Source of the DNA: Sipunculus nudus
Lineage: Eukaryota > Annelida > Sipuncula > Golfingiida > Sipunculidae
Reading direction: 5' to 3'
NCBI GenBank assembly: GCA_026874595.1
Contig: CM049310.1
Location: 53,697,058 to 53,761,057 of the forward strand
Length of the DNA: 64,000 nt
In this document: in pieces, positions 34,349 to 47,592 of the stretch
Position numbering within the stretch: the stretch's first letter is position 1
Layout: the number at the start of each line of letters is the position of its first letter
Notes under the pieces: generated by a model
What the model saw: only the letters and a program-made list of their open reading frames with translations
Told to the model about the DNA's origin: nothing
Databases searched by the model: none
Made by a program: the position numbers and the translations under genes

Positions 34349-37177
34349 ATGTTCTAATAAACTTCAGCCGATCACATATATACATATGTGTGTATTTGTT
34401 AGCGTGTTTACATAAGTAAAATGAACCATATAGGATATTTCAGCTCTTAATGATCCTGTATGTTTTTTATAAGTCCAAGTCGATTCTACCTTAGAGCATA
34501 TATTTAAGCAGGACACAAAATTCATCCTTAGATATACTATACAACCCAGTATATACATACGTATTTGCGCTGCATGGTCCCACTATTCCGGGCCCTCAGC
34601 GCCCAGAGACAGCGAGCTCCCTATGTCATGCATAGGGCTTTTGCACGCACGATTTTTCAAGTCGCCAGATGGGCCGGCGATCAAAGATGGCTGACTTCAT
34701 GATGAGACGACATGGCCGCAGATCTGTTGTGACAAATGCCTCAATGTCGCAATTACTGCAGGTCCGCAGTTAAGCTGTCAGGCATTTGCTGCGGTGGTTC
34801 TTTTCTGTCACGCCACACCACTCACGCGTCTTGGCATCGAGATAAACATGTTCCCTGCTATGTTTAACACGCAGAGCTTTCGTGCATAAGCGTGACCAGG
34901 TACCAACCTTTCATAGAAGCATATGTTAATCTGTTGTACTTAAATATACCCATTAAATGTATCCAGCTTTGAAAAGGGAAACTTTTATTGCTGATCGAAT
35001 GATGTCTTCTTTTATTCTGAGTATAAATCGGATAGCAGAGTCCGTGTCGTAAAATATTAACTCGCACTCCGTACCGGTATCGATATTTTTTTTCTTTTTT
35101 GAACGATATACAAGTGAAATAACGTGAAAGACAAACAAATTCAAGAAAGCTACCAAATAGTAATAAGTTATACTCAAATGTAAATTGATTCAACGCTCAT
35201 GTTTAAGGAGAATTAAGCCTCTTATCCATAATGTTTGCTTACAATTAACCAGCATTACGTTGTAGGGTGTATATGTAATGTAATCCGCGGTGTTCAGACA
35301 TCCCCAATCTGCCTAAAGATATTTCCCAGTGTTTTTGGTACCATGATGATGTTTCTATGTTCTCTTTTCAATCGGTACTTATTTTCTCTTTTGCATATAT
35401 TCACGAATGCTAACATGCCGAATTTTTTTCTTCCAAACACTTCACCTTGTCCTTAAAATATGGGTCAGAACTACCAGTTTCACATATTACCGAATGGTTG
35501 CATTTCAGTTGCAGCTGAGATCTTATAGACCATGACATTATATGATCTACAATTACGGTGTTTACTTAATCAAAAGCTTTTTGAAAAGCCATGACCGACA
35601 GCGTGACCCCGCAGTTAGGACTGATGCGGGTGTATGTTGAGCCAGTGTTTTGATATTATACAACGCGCTGTCAGTACTAATCATGCGATAAAATTGAATC
35701 AAAGGCTATCACAAACATTATTATTCCCAGAGGGACGGGGCTTTAACAACCACGAGGGTTCGGGTTCGTCTTGTTCCGCAGTAACAGGTTGTGTGCAGAT
35801 GGGGGTCGGCAGTGTTCCATATTGGCCGCCTATTGTGTGTGTGATCTAGATTAATTAGATCGCCGGCGCACAAATTCGGAGCGGCCCGGCCCCACCAACT
35901 GCTGCGAGGTTTCTGAATAAAAGATGACATATTAATGCTGACGAAGGTGCCGGGATGCCAAGTGAACCGTGACAGCCCATACATACCACGATAGACCGTC
36001 TTAAATAACCCGGATAAATGACGCTCTCCACTCTGTCCCCCGCCCACAAGGGCCCGGCCGGTGTCACTTTCAAAGGGCTTAAGTGTTTAGTTGGATCCCG
36101 TGTTTGTCGCATTCAATCAATGAACAAATGGATGCTGATGCCCCTTGAATCCACACAAACACGTGATAACACGCGTCACTGGATGGCGTCTGTTAGGGTT
36201 GATGACGGACACAACACCGCTGTCCTATTAGGTGCTACACAACTTTGGCGTCAGAATGATAGAAACACACGAAAATGTCGAAAGGGAACAAGTCACGATC
36301 ATGGAAATTGAAAAAAAAATGTTGCATCAATTGAATATGAACACTTGTTTTTTTCACAGAAGGTTTTCAGAGATATTCAAAATGCAGTGAAATACTATTT
36401 AGCATTCCTGATATTATATTTCAGAAATACAAATACTAACATCAAACATTTCTTTAAGCCTTGTCTAATGACTTCATCCAGCTATAAAAAAAAAGCTGTG
36501 ACAAGCATATGCGGATTCTAAACCATCCGGGAAGTATTATATTTTCTTTCTTTTTCATTTATTCTTTTTTTAGTCACTTAAGTTTTACTGTATATACTTT
36601 TCTGTCTTTCATGATATTCAAATGGTAGTGGCACGATATTCAGCTGGCTGCATGATAGTCAGTGCACTGTCAAATTAGTCCAATGTGAACAGTCAGATCG
36701 TAAAGTTTCTTTTCCTAAAGAAGAGCGATACACAAGTCGCCCTCCGTTACATACACATCCTCCGGCACACTGCGCAGAATATGACTCTGCGCAGGATACG
36801 TCTCTGCTGGTTAGGGGTTTTAGGTTTTGGAGTTCTATCCCAAGAATGCATTTGGGATTTAATACACCTGTGGCGTAGGTGTAAATGTAGTATAGAGAGT
36901 AATATAGTCCGTTCAAATACTTTGGATAGGATTTTTTCGAAGCAATTTACATAAACATTGGTGTTTTGTGGTAAGGACAGAATGGAATAAGTAATATTTT
37001 GCAAGCAAACGAATGTGAAATGTAAACAGAGGTAGTTCAATGAAATGTAACACATTTTTATCTTAAAGTTTTAGAGTAAGGACAAGAACATTACCCAATT
37101 GAGCAGAAACGACATCCGACGGAAGAGGGCACCCTGTGACAAGACCAATGTGAACAAGCATATCTTAATACGATTTA

Positions 37178-37178
<1 letters not shown>
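34345..37178. other. no gene recognised
   Basis: Mixed sequence. 34560-34860 and 35590-36300 are GC-richer, with overlapping ORFs of up to 109 codons on both strands, none with a recognised domain. Host exons could be hidden here but I cannot support any. Confidence 0.3.

Positions 37179-37216
<38 letters not shown>
37179..37216. repeat. (CT)n microsatellite
   Basis: About 19 CT units directly upstream of the 53-bp minisatellite, whose monomers themselves carry a short CTCTCT run. Confidence 0.95.
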
Positions 37217-37217
<1 letters not shown>

Positions 37218-37239
37218 AAAGGAACACTAACACTCAGAT

Positions 37240-39004
37240 TGTCACATCCAGATCGTGACCCGCTACTCTGCTCTCTCTCAAAGAAGACCGACGGGTACAC
37301 CCATATCGTGCTGCGCTACTCATGTCTCTCTCAATGAAGACCGACGGGAACACCCATATCGTGCTGCGCTACTCACGTCTCTCTCACAGAAGACCAACGT
37401 GAACATCCAGATCGTGCTCCGCTACTCACGTCTCTCTCACAGAAGACCAACGTGAACATCAAGATCGTGCTCCGCTACTCACGTCTCTCTCACAGAAGAC
37501 CAACGTGGACATCCAGATCGTGCTTCGCTACTCATGTCTCTCTCGAAGAAGACCAATGTGACATCCATATCGTGCTTCGCCACTCATGTCTCTCTTAAGG
37601 AAATCTATTAAAAACATCCTTATCGTGCTCCGCCACTCATGTCTCTCTCTAAGAAGATCAATGTAAACAACCATATCGTGCTCCGCCACGTATGTTTCTC
37701 TTAAAGAAGACTAAAGTGAACATCTATATCGTGCTTCGCCACTCATGTCTCTCTCTCAAAGGAGACCAATGTGAACACCCATATCGTGCTCTATCACTCA
37801 TGTCTCTCAAAAGGAAGACCAATGTGAACATCCATATCGTGCTCCGCAACTCATGTCTCTCTCAAAGGAGACCAATGTGAACATCTATATCGTGCTCCGC
37901 CACTCATGCCATTCAAAGAAGACCAATGTGAACATCCATATCGTGCTCAGCAACTCATTTCTCTCTTTAAGAAGACCAATGGGAACATCCATATCGTGCT
38001 CAACCACTCATGTCATTCAAAGAAGACAAATGTGACCACCCATATCGTGCTCTGCCACTCAAGTCTCTCTCATAGAAGACCAATGTGAACACCCATATCG
38101 TGCTCCGCCACTCATGTCTCTCTCAGAGAAGACCAATGTGAACATCCATATCGTGCTCCACCACTCATGTTATTCAAAGAAGACAAATGTGAACACCCAC
38201 ATCGTGCTCTGCCACTCATGTCTCTCTCATAGAAGACCAATGTGAACATCCATATCGTGCTCCGCAACTCATGTCTCTCTTAAAGTAGGCCAATGTGGAC
38301 ATCTATATCGTGCTCTGTCACTCATGTCACTCTTAAAGACGACGAATGTGACCATCCATATCGTGCTCAGCAATTCATGTCTCTTCATAAGGAAGACCAA
38401 TGTGAACATCCATATCGTGCTCTGTCACTCATGTCATTCAAAGAAGACAAATGTGAACACCCATATCGTGCTCTGCCACTCATGTCTCTCATAAAAAGAC
38501 CAATGTGAACATCCATATCGTGCTCCACCACTCATGTCATTCACAGAAGACAAATGTGAACACCCATATCGTGCTCTGCCACTCATGTCTCTCATAAAGA
38601 AGACCAATGTGAACATCCATATCGTGCTCCAACACTCATGTCATTCAAAGAAGACAAATGTGAACACGTATATCGTGCTCTGCCACTCATGTCTCTCTCA
38701 TAGAAGACCAATGTGAACATCCATATCGTGCTCAGCAACTCATGTCTCTCTTAAAGACGACCAATGTGAACATCCATATCGTGCTCAGCAACTCGTGTCT
38801 CTCTCTAAGAAGATCAATGTAAACAACGATATCGTGCTCCGCCACGTATGTTTCTCTTAAAGAAGACTAAAGTGAACATCTATATCGTGCTTCGCCACTC
38901 ATGTCTCTCTCAAAGAAGACCAATGTGAACACCCATATCGTGCTCTATCACTCATGTCTCTCAAAAGGAAGACCAATGTGAACATCCATATCGTGCTCCG
39001 CAAT
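37240..39004 (+). repeat. 53-bp minisatellite, about 33 units
   Basis: The word ATCGTG recurs at 37252, 37305, 37358, 37411, 37464 and 37517, exactly 53 bp apart. Later monomers shorten by one to three bases where CTCTCT is replaced by ATT. Each monomer has the order CATCCATATCGTGCTC, CGCCACTCATGT, CTCTCTCAAAGAAGACCAATGTGAA. Because 53 is not a multiple of three, frames drift and only short ORFs of 60-71 codons appear, so I do not regard them as protein-coding. A block of several monomers is repeated at long range (see findings). Confidence 0.95.
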
Positions 39005-39470
39005 CATAAAATAAAATGAACAGGTAGTACACTCGTGGCCGCCTCGTTAAACGAGTTTGATTTAGAAGATGCCTGTCGGTAGAAGACTTCGGATTTTAGA
39101 AAAGAACTTTATTCATTTTATTCATCATTACGAAAAAAATGAATATTAATTTTCCTCAAGAGGTTCTTTACATTTCAGAACTTGAAATCCAAATTTTACA
39201 TTTAGGAAAGCCGAGTTTTTACTTCACAGTAAAAACGATTAAAGACGTTTCGGCGTATTTTGCAAATGAAACGTTAGTTGGTGAGTAACTTCACTACAAC
39301 AATTCTTTAAAATTTTGAACATACAGGCGAGAAGGGACTTTTACCCCTACACCAAGATTGAGTTTCAGTTTACGATCCGGAAAGGATCATATACCTAAAG
39401 CAGATATAGACACGAATTAGAAACTTATTTATTTTACGTGGATTGTAAAACTATAGTTATAATAATTTAT
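39005..39470. other. no gene recognised
   Basis: AT-rich unique sequence between the minisatellite and the SINE-like repeat. Confidence 0.4.
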
Positions 39471-39474
39471 ACGG

Positions 39475-39665
39475 GGCACTCTCCATGGCTCGGTTGGTGG
39501 CATTGGGTAGTCTATAGAGATGGAAGGAACCGGAAAACGCGAAGAAAATACCACCGACGGGCATGGACAGGCCACTACAACTCACTATAGCTATACGCCG
39601 GAGATCGAACCCGGGTCGGAGAGAGCCAGCGTTTTACCTCTAGACTGTCCATGCATGCCCAAGAA
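39475..39665 (-). mobile_element. tRNA-derived SINE-like repeat
   Basis: On the minus strand the right end reads ATGGACAGTCTAGAGGTAAA (A-box-like) followed about 30 bp later by GGGTTCGATCTCC, a good RNA polymerase III B box. This is the layout of a tRNA-derived SINE head. Acceptor-stem pairing is not convincing, so it is not a tRNA gene. The other end (plus strand CTCCATGGCTCGGTTGGTGG) also has an A-box-like word and recurs as a fragment at 5005-5050. No poly(A) or target duplication was recognised. Confidence 0.6.
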
Positions 39666-39806
39666 ATCTACTTGACTCATAAACGGTTTACGCTGTTTTA
39701 AATTCCTGCTTACAAGTATATATAATTACGTCAGTTCCTTAAAATAACACTACAGAAATGAAGAAAGGAAACAAAAAAAAATATGATTTAAGATTCATAA
39801 AATGAT

Positions 39807-39807
<1 letters not shown>

Positions 39808-39840
<33 letters not shown>
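39808..39840. repeat. (GA)n microsatellite
   Basis: About 16 GA units. Confidence 0.95.
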
Positions 39841-39844
<4 letters not shown>

Positions 39845-42800
39845 GCGAGGATTATATTCATACACCGTGGAGCCTAAATGTTAAACAAGTGGCATTTCAC
39901 GTCAGGTGACGTCATAGGAAAGCTTGCCCGATCGTTTTGCCTGGCATTTTGCAAACTAATCTTCGACAGCCACGATCAGCTGCGCATCTTATGGGATTGG
40001 TTGCCGGTCTGGGAAAAAGAGAACGTCCTCTGGAGAAAGGGATATGCCGACGGCAGGAGATGCAGAAATTCCTGGTGATTAAACACCGGTTACCCCTACT
40101 TGTTGTCACCTAAATTGGCACGATCAGGGTGCAAACTTTTTCTTTTACTCCCAACTTTACCTGAAGGACCATGCAGGTAACCGCTCTCACCGCCATGTGC
40201 ATATACTTTGCTGACACATCATTTCACAGTATATGAGAGCAAATAATGAAATCAATGTTATTAACCCTTCCCCATAGGACGACAAGGCTTGAAGGGGTTG
40301 ATGAGTTTAGTTATGTATTCATATTAGGTTATATTTTTTAAGGGTGTAAACCTACTTACCATAGACTGCAAGTTTTTTTTCCGCAATTTTTTAATATGGC
40401 TGATTTTCAAAAGCTGAATTTTGAGCATAATATTAGTCTTAGGTCACGTGATATTAATTTCTGACCTTCACCATATTCCCAAGGTCGTACATCCCCCCCC
40501 CCCCCCACAATTATCGCTCAGTTGCTGGCGGGGAGGGGGGGGGGTTCCAACTGGTCGCTTGGCGATTGGATCCATCCAGTTAACCACCTATAATTACCTA
40601 TATTTCAATTAATAAAATATTCATTCAAAAACCAATTGAGTAATAAAACAAAGAAGTGCTCATTCCCTTATAGGTGTGCCAACTTGGTAGGGTTACGCAG
40701 GGGTTTTGCGAACCGTTTGGGAAAAGGAGTAGAAACAAAAGTACAAACCAAAGAAGGGCCTAGTCGTACAAATGGTCCTTCTGTCCTGTGTTTAACTAGG
40801 AGAATATCCCCTAACCTTCACAAAACCTCTTTGAAATTCAAAATACATAATGGATTTTAAAATAATTTTATTTATACATATTACTCAGTTTAAAAATTGG
40901 TGTGATGGTGGATGTAATTTGTAAACTACACAGATTTGAGCAAGAGACCCAAGGGTCAGGTCTTTTATTGACTTAAATATCGTGCATGATATTTAACAAC
41001 CAAACAAATCAAACAGTACACTGGGATATACGTTTCAGCTGTTATCCAAAATGGTGACTGTAATGTGGCCAAGAAATATGCCTGTAACATTTGATGCTTA
41101 CAGTAACAGCACCTGTTGATCCTGGATATTTTAAATTTAACAACGAGTTACAACACTTAAAATCGTGAAATGCTATAATTCGTAGCATTAACATTTGCAT
41201 AAAATAAACCATTCAGGTCACACATTTTATTTTCCTTTTTTTTCTAAAATACAGGTTACCGTGATAGGAAAGCGAAAATTTAAATATTTTGTGACTTATA
41301 ATTACAGGAATACACAGAAAATACAATTTTACTTGACAGAAAGTAACCAATCACACGTGGTGCCACCAGCAGGCAAAAGTGACATAGCGGTCACATGATC
41401 AAACATTCCTGCCAAATTTAATAATGAATGGTGATATTGTTTCTGAGATAATTTTTTACTTTATATACAGAGACGTGAAATCATAAAAGTTCGCGATCAA
41501 CGAAATTCCAACTCCTGTTGAAACATCATTTTGTAAATAATTCCTTTCATTTTAGTATTTATTTGTTAATCTTGCTTCAAAGAAAACCTGTGTATGATTT
41601 GAAGGCTTAAGTGTTCTTATTTACGGACTTATCAGACAGAAAATGGGACAGAAAGTCGTTAATCAGAGGTGGCGCCACAGAGGTTATATACATGAAAGTC
41701 ATGTGATGCGTATGTCTGTAAAGTGTGGCAAAGAAAGCAGCAGGGGTTTGAGATGTATTTGGTAAAACAGTGAGAGTTGACGAACGGACGCGGGCCAGTC
41801 TGTAGTAGTTTTCCCTCCTACAAAGGGGACTCAACAGAAGGGGAAAAAAGAATAAAGAGAATGGAAAGACGAAACCCCCAGATGAACAAACGATCCGTGG
41901 GCCATGGTCTATATTGAAGAAATATACCCTTAGACACAAGTTATATCAAATTAGCCTTGAACGAAGAGAATACCCAAAGGTAAAGATATGAGGACGGGAC
42001 CTTCGTGACCCTCGGCTAAAAAATTGCTCTAGGAAACTGAGAATGAATATTAACTTAGACGTTCACCAATGCATACTTATTACAATTAACCACGTATGCA
42101 GCATAGACGTCGTATATACAAATCAATTGTACTTAGGTTTATAATATATTACGTATGTTATCTATGAATTACCTTTCCCTTCAAAACTATAATGCGTCAA
42201 GTCCATTGGACATCAATCTAGATATTTTCATTTTTAATTCCGTAAATCAGACGTGTGTTCTTGTGTTTAATTGTGTGAGATGCGAATCATGATATGAATA
42301 GGATTTTTTCCCTTATGCTTTTAAGTGATATTTCCTGTTTTGTCATTCGACCGAATGGAATTCGGTGCGTTGATGTGAAAGATAAACAACGGGTCAATAG
42401 GAAGTTCAGAAACAACATGGAAATACCCGACCGTCCACGGACAATTAGCTGGATTCTGTGGACGATTAAAAGAACCAGTGGAGAGCGTTTGATTAAAAAC
42501 AGAAATATGGTTCCAGAAAACACATAGTTCAGGCCATGAAGCCACATCCTATGACTACCTGTAAAACGCTTTACTAATAATGGTGGAAGGCAATGTGTTG
42601 CAAAAATGACATAATCATTATCAATTCATTTGAAGCACCTGTTACTAAATGGCTAAACCCATAAATCATTACCAGAAACCACAACAAGTGCAGTGTGCCA
42701 TCAGTGTGCATATTATTTTAATTAATTTATTAAGTTCATCTTTTCAGTTATGAAAAATAGATATATTATTTTCCCATATAAAATTGAATTTTATACAAAA

Positions 42801-43184
42801 TAGTATTATGAAATATTACCATTATGTATACATGTGTACAATCTAAAATACAGGTTTGTCCTCAGGTGCTCTAAAAATGTTGCAAGACAATAAAGCACAG
42901 GTGTTCAGGTGTTTGGGAAAAACGAGACGTAATGGGGAAATTAAAATTTGGAGGATAATTATTTATCACCGTTTAAACAATGAGGCCAATTAACTCTGTG
43001 CTGACATGCACTAAAATTTCCAAAGTAAAGTTTATTGTGCCGTTTTACACAAACACACATACACATCCACATTGAGGGAGATACCGCATGTGTAATCATT
43101 TTGTGAATATCCGGTAATTTGTGCTTTAGATGGCCCTTTGTTCGTCTGGTCGTCAATCTATATAGTCTCGTAGAAGTAAAAAAA
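39841..43184. other. no gene recognised
   Basis: Unrelated ORFs of up to 110 codons without domains. C and G runs lie at 40491-40506 and 40535-40552. The word TGACGTCA at 39907-39914 fits a CRE but stands alone. Confidence 0.4.
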
Positions 43185-43655
43185 TAAATTGCAACAGAAA
43201 TGACACCAACTATATCTTACTCAGAAAAACCTCCAGAATAACATATCAAAAGTCCTAAATTGTCCCATCGGATTAAAGTCGTTTAATTTGTTAATTTTGA
43301 TTGGCTAATTAACGATTAAGTTTTACTTATCTGCACATTGTCATATTAAACTTGGTCTTCACCTCTTTGAGGGACCAATAATTTGAAAGATCTCTTCATT
43401 GCCTGTCTATTGAACTTGAACAATATGTAAATTTAAGGATAAAAACAATTTTAAGTATATTGACCAGGGCAGGGCCCGACAATGGCACCTCCATTGCATG
43501 TCCACTTGCCCAAGAGCTAGTTCGGGAATATCGTGAGAACAACTAGCCCCATTATCTGAAAGTTACTGGCTGGGTCCACGGTATACTATATAGTATCAGA
43601 CCATGCAATTTACACAATCCAAGGTAATATCACATACAGGATATGGCATATAGAA

Positions 43656-43694
<39 letters not shown>

Positions 43695-43880
43695 TAGGGT
43701 ATATTTTATACCAAGATATGTATCATGAGGGATATATAGAGTTGTCGACATTAGGGAACATTTTGCATTTTAATGGTGTTAATTGCAATTTAATATTCGG
43801 AACCTTGCTAATTCTCACCCTTATAAATGTTTTAATGTATTGTACTTTAATAATCTGGTCAACGCATAATTAAATTTACT
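43185..43880. repeat. left arm of a long inverted repeat
   Basis: Starts TAAATTGCAACAGAAATGA. Landmarks in order are AATGTAAATTTAAGG-like sequence, TATATTGACCAGGGCAGG, TGTCCACTTGCCCAAGAG, GAATATCGTGAGAACAA and GTATCAGACCATGCAAT. They continue with ATATGTATCATGAGGGATAT and GTATTGTACTTTAATAATCT. All have reverse-complement partners in the same order at 46095-46739. A TA microsatellite (43661-43691) has grown inside this arm only. Confidence 0.85.
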
Positions 43881-46094
43881 TACCATCGATACCGCATTGA
43901 CCAATAAATAGACAGGACAAATGAAAGGCACTTCTTATATTTTAACATCTTTCTTCTTTCTACCATCAACTTTTACTCAGTCTGTGCTCCCAATTCAAAT
44001 TTTAAAGTTAATTAAACAAATGAAAAATATAAGATAACAGATTTTGTACGGATGGATTTCCTACCCCTTTCAATTTAATTAAATCAGGAGACTTAATGAT
44101 ATATGTATGAATTAGTAACGATAACATTGATTATTGATCGTTTTCTTCCAATGATATATGTATGAATTAGTAAAGATAACATCGATTACTGATCGTTTTC
44201 TTCCATGATCGATTTAATTGGATGCAATTTTGCATAATCGATCACAAAGGTATATATATATTCACATGCAAAGAAGTTATATTATCCTGAAAAGAATATT
44301 GTAACCCTGAGCTACAAGAAAGCAGCCCCAAAGTAGTGAATAACATTAAAAAATTAACCTTGTATAGCGAACAGAATTAATGTCAACAACACTGTGATTA
44401 AAGTGATTTTTTTTAGCGTGATGCACAAAACATACTTAATCTACCCGGTAAATAATTTAAGTATAATTCTATGCAGCAGAATACATGGTATTATAGAAAG
44501 AAAAAATAATAATCGATCAATAATCTACAATAAGAAATAATGAAATGCACATGCTTTAATATAGATTATTTACTCCAAATTGAAAATATCCTATTTTATG
44601 TTACAGCAAACATACTATTTATACTATCTTTGGTGACACTGCAGAAATAGGTCCCTGTGATCCGATATGGTTAAATGTGACAGAACGTGATATGAACCCT
44701 GTGAAAATGCTTTTGTATTCGGGATGTATTTTTTCGAAATGAAGTACCAGAATAGTTCATAAATTTGCTTTGTTGTCAATATAATATAAGGATAAATAAA
44801 AATATGCAGATATCTTGACAAGAGGACCATTTTACCCTGCAGGGTGGACTGCATGTGGAAATACTTGCTTTGAATTAAATTGAATCTAAGGGTAGCACAA
44901 CTTTACGTGGAGCCTTATATATTAATTAACAGTGAGGCATCCTTTTTTGATATAAGACTAAATGAAACAAGAAGACAAACTGAGACATTAGCTGAAATTA
45001 ATCTGGGACATGGTGTATAACGTATATTTAAATGAGGGCTGATCCTGATTAGCGAAGAAAGATTGAAGTCAAATTGACAAAAAGGCATCGGAAATGTATA
45101 GAAAGTACGACCAAACATATCACGCGAGAATACCAACAAAATATACCTGCCAGGTAAATGGAACTAGATATGAGTTACTGATTTGAAATATTCCGTCGCA
45201 TGTGGAATGTCGACGGCAGACGGATGGACAACAGACTGAGAGATAAATTATTTTCCAAATTTAATCTTCACAAATTTACGGACGAGTAACTGAATATGAT
45301 ACATGCCAGATTGAACGACTATTGCATTAACTTATATATACCCATAAAATTAATTGAATAAAGTCTATATCCATAATATTGATTCATACAGTAAAAACAA
45401 CAGGCCTTATGCATAAATTAATCAAGCTTGGCTTAATAACTTTAATTTATCACTGTATAAATGACAAAATAGAGCAGAATACTTATTTTTTTCGCTTTAC
45501 TATAGTCCTGAGAGCCAGTGTCACTTTTCTGTCAATTTAGATCCCTATTATAAACATTAAAAAATTAATAAATTAACATAATTGTGCAGTCGAATGAGTT
45601 ATAATGAGAATTCTGAAAGTTAGCTATCATATACCCTATGGTCATTCCTTCCTGTATCAAATCCGTCTTAACGTTTACAGGATACTGTGTCTATGCTTAT
45701 GCTGGTGTCGGCAAGCGGTGAGAAAGTCATTCATTTCAACGTTTGTTTGGTTCTTTAGATTATCGTTATGACAATCTGTATGACCTGTTCATGACGTACA
45801 GCTGTAAGCACATACAGACCAACTTTTTGTTACAATAACCTTATATTAGTCTTTAGCCCTGTAATAGGCCTTAATAAAATTGTTACAATTGTAACGTCAT
45901 AATTCTTACCATAATGACACACAGACTCCCTTGAATCAAGTCATTAACATGAATTAAGTCACATTTTTTGCCAATATTTCTAGAAGCTGTATAAAGACTG
46001 GAGATGGAGTCAATAAACCATTGACTGAACCCATCATTATGGCCAGTGGTACGTGAGCTAGGGTGATCTATTTTTATTAAACTTTTAATACAAC
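43881..46094. other. spacer between inverted arms, no transposase seen
   Basis: About 2.2 kb of AT-rich sequence with short ORFs (up to 76 codons) and no DDE or other transposase motif that I can read. It contains a 55-bp tandem duplication (44096-44205). If the arms are transposon ends, this copy is non-autonomous. Confidence 0.5.
44096..44205. repeat. 55-bp tandem duplication
   Basis: Copies 44096-44150 and 44151-44205 both run from ATGATATATGTATGAATTAG to GATCGTTTTCTTCCA, with three substitutions visible. Confidence 0.9.
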
Positions 46095-46739
46095 TTAAAT
46101 TTTCTTATCGCGTTGACTGGATTATTAAGGTAAGTACAATACAAAAAAAACTTTCTATGTGGAGAATTAGAGGCTTCCACGCAATAAATTGCAATTGACT
46201 GAAATTTGGTGACAACATTTAAAAGCTAAATATTTCCTGATGGCCAAAACCCTATATCCCTCATGATACATATCATACTTTTGTATGATTCATCCTGTAT
46301 GTGATATTCCCGTGGAATGTGTCCATTGCATGGTCTGATACTAGTATATCGTAGTCCCAGCCGGCAACTTTCATACAAGGGGGCTGTTTGTTCTCACGAT
46401 ATTCCTGACCTCTTGGGCAAGTGGACAAGTGCTATTGTTGAGTCCTGCCCTGGTTAATATACTTAAATTGTTATTTTTCTTAAATTTACATCTTAGTCAG
46501 GTTCAATAGACGGGCAATGAAGAAATCTTCCCAATGAGAATTCGTTCATAGGGGTAAAGACCATGACCATTAATAAGACAATGTGCAGATAAGTAAAGTA
46601 AAACTTAATCCTTATTCAGCCAATTTAAATTATCAAATTAAACGACTTGCCCGAAATGGGACCTTTTGAGACTTTTGATATATTATTATCAAGATATTTC
46701 TGAGTAAGATACAGTTGGTTTCATTTCTGTTGCAATTTA
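46095..46739. repeat. right arm of a long inverted repeat
   Basis: Reverse-complement partner of 43185-43880, ending CATTTCTGTTGCAATTTA. Many substitutions and small indels suggest the arms have diverged for a long time. It could be the end of a long-TIR DNA element or two opposed copies of one repeat. Confidence 0.85.
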
Positions 46740-47399
46740 GATGATAGAAAATCGCAACTGTTATACCAAGAAAGTTAAAATTTGCATGCCTCAATCTCCT
46801 TGACAAGAAATGTTAGAAATCTCTTTGATAACCTGACACTGGGTCGTTGTGGCTTACATTCTGCGAGCTATTGGGCATAAGGTATTGTGTTCCTCGAAAG
46901 TCAGACTCTTGTAAATGTTTAAAATAGTTGGACACAATTTTACATTAATAAAACTGTAACCCCTTCAAGCATATTTCACTCCTTTGTGCAAGCATTGTCG
47001 ACAATCGGCCCTATCACTTCTTCTGTTACTAACAAATGGCAAATTTTCGGGGCAGGAGGCTCACTGATATTGAAAAAAAATGTTATCAGTCGTAAATCTC
47101 TGGTTTAACACGACCTAAATTTCCTGGATTTTTTCACAAATTTGATTATTTTTTTAAGTTATGGTAAATAGCCATCACTGTACATTTTAGTTTTAGTTCA
47201 GCTATCAGATACAGATTCGTTCCTTATGTAGACATGTATTCTTGTCATCGTACACATTAAAGAAAACCTTTCCTACCAGCAAGGAATTGGCCCTGTATGT
47301 AAAAAATTAAACAAAAGCGCTGTTTTTGCTAATTATATTTTTAAGTACCCGTGGCTCATGTATACGCTTGGTACTTGTGATTCCTTTATTTTTTTATGT
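46740..47399. other. no gene recognised
   Basis: AT-rich sequence up to the poly(T) that marks the 3' end of the LINE on the minus strand. Confidence 0.4.
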
Positions 47400-47592
47400 T
47401 TTTTTTTTTTTTTTTATTCCAAACAAATAGTACAAACAATAAGGTACATTGTACATAAAGACAAAATGTAGACAAAGACAACTGAAAGTCATACATACAA
47501 AACAGATACAAATAACATAGGTACATAACAGAGATAAAACTGTTGTTCTAATTCAAAATGTGGGTTAAATGAGTTTTTATCTTTATGTTGTT
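47400..47592 (-). other. LINE 3' UTR and poly(A)
   Basis: From the ORF2 stop (47593) to the T run at 47400-47416, which is the poly(A) tail on the minus strand. The UTR is about 175 bp, with no tandem repeat tail of the CR1 type. Confidence 0.7.

Noticed and set aside
35580-36320. Possible host exons in a GC-richer stretch
   Set aside because: ORFs overlap on both strands with no recognised domain or convincing splice pattern.
37255-38716. Several 60-71-codon ORFs in the minisatellite
   Set aside because: The 53-bp period shifts frame each unit; open frames are a by-product of repeat composition.
37240-39004. CRISPR-like regular repeats
   Set aside because: The units are contiguous with no unique spacers, and the DNA is eukaryotic; it is a minisatellite.
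39600-39665. tRNA gene
   Set aside because: B box present but the acceptor and anticodon stems do not pair convincingly; better explained as a SINE head.
39907-39914. CRE (TGACGTCA)
   Set aside because: Single 8-bp palindrome with no promoter context.
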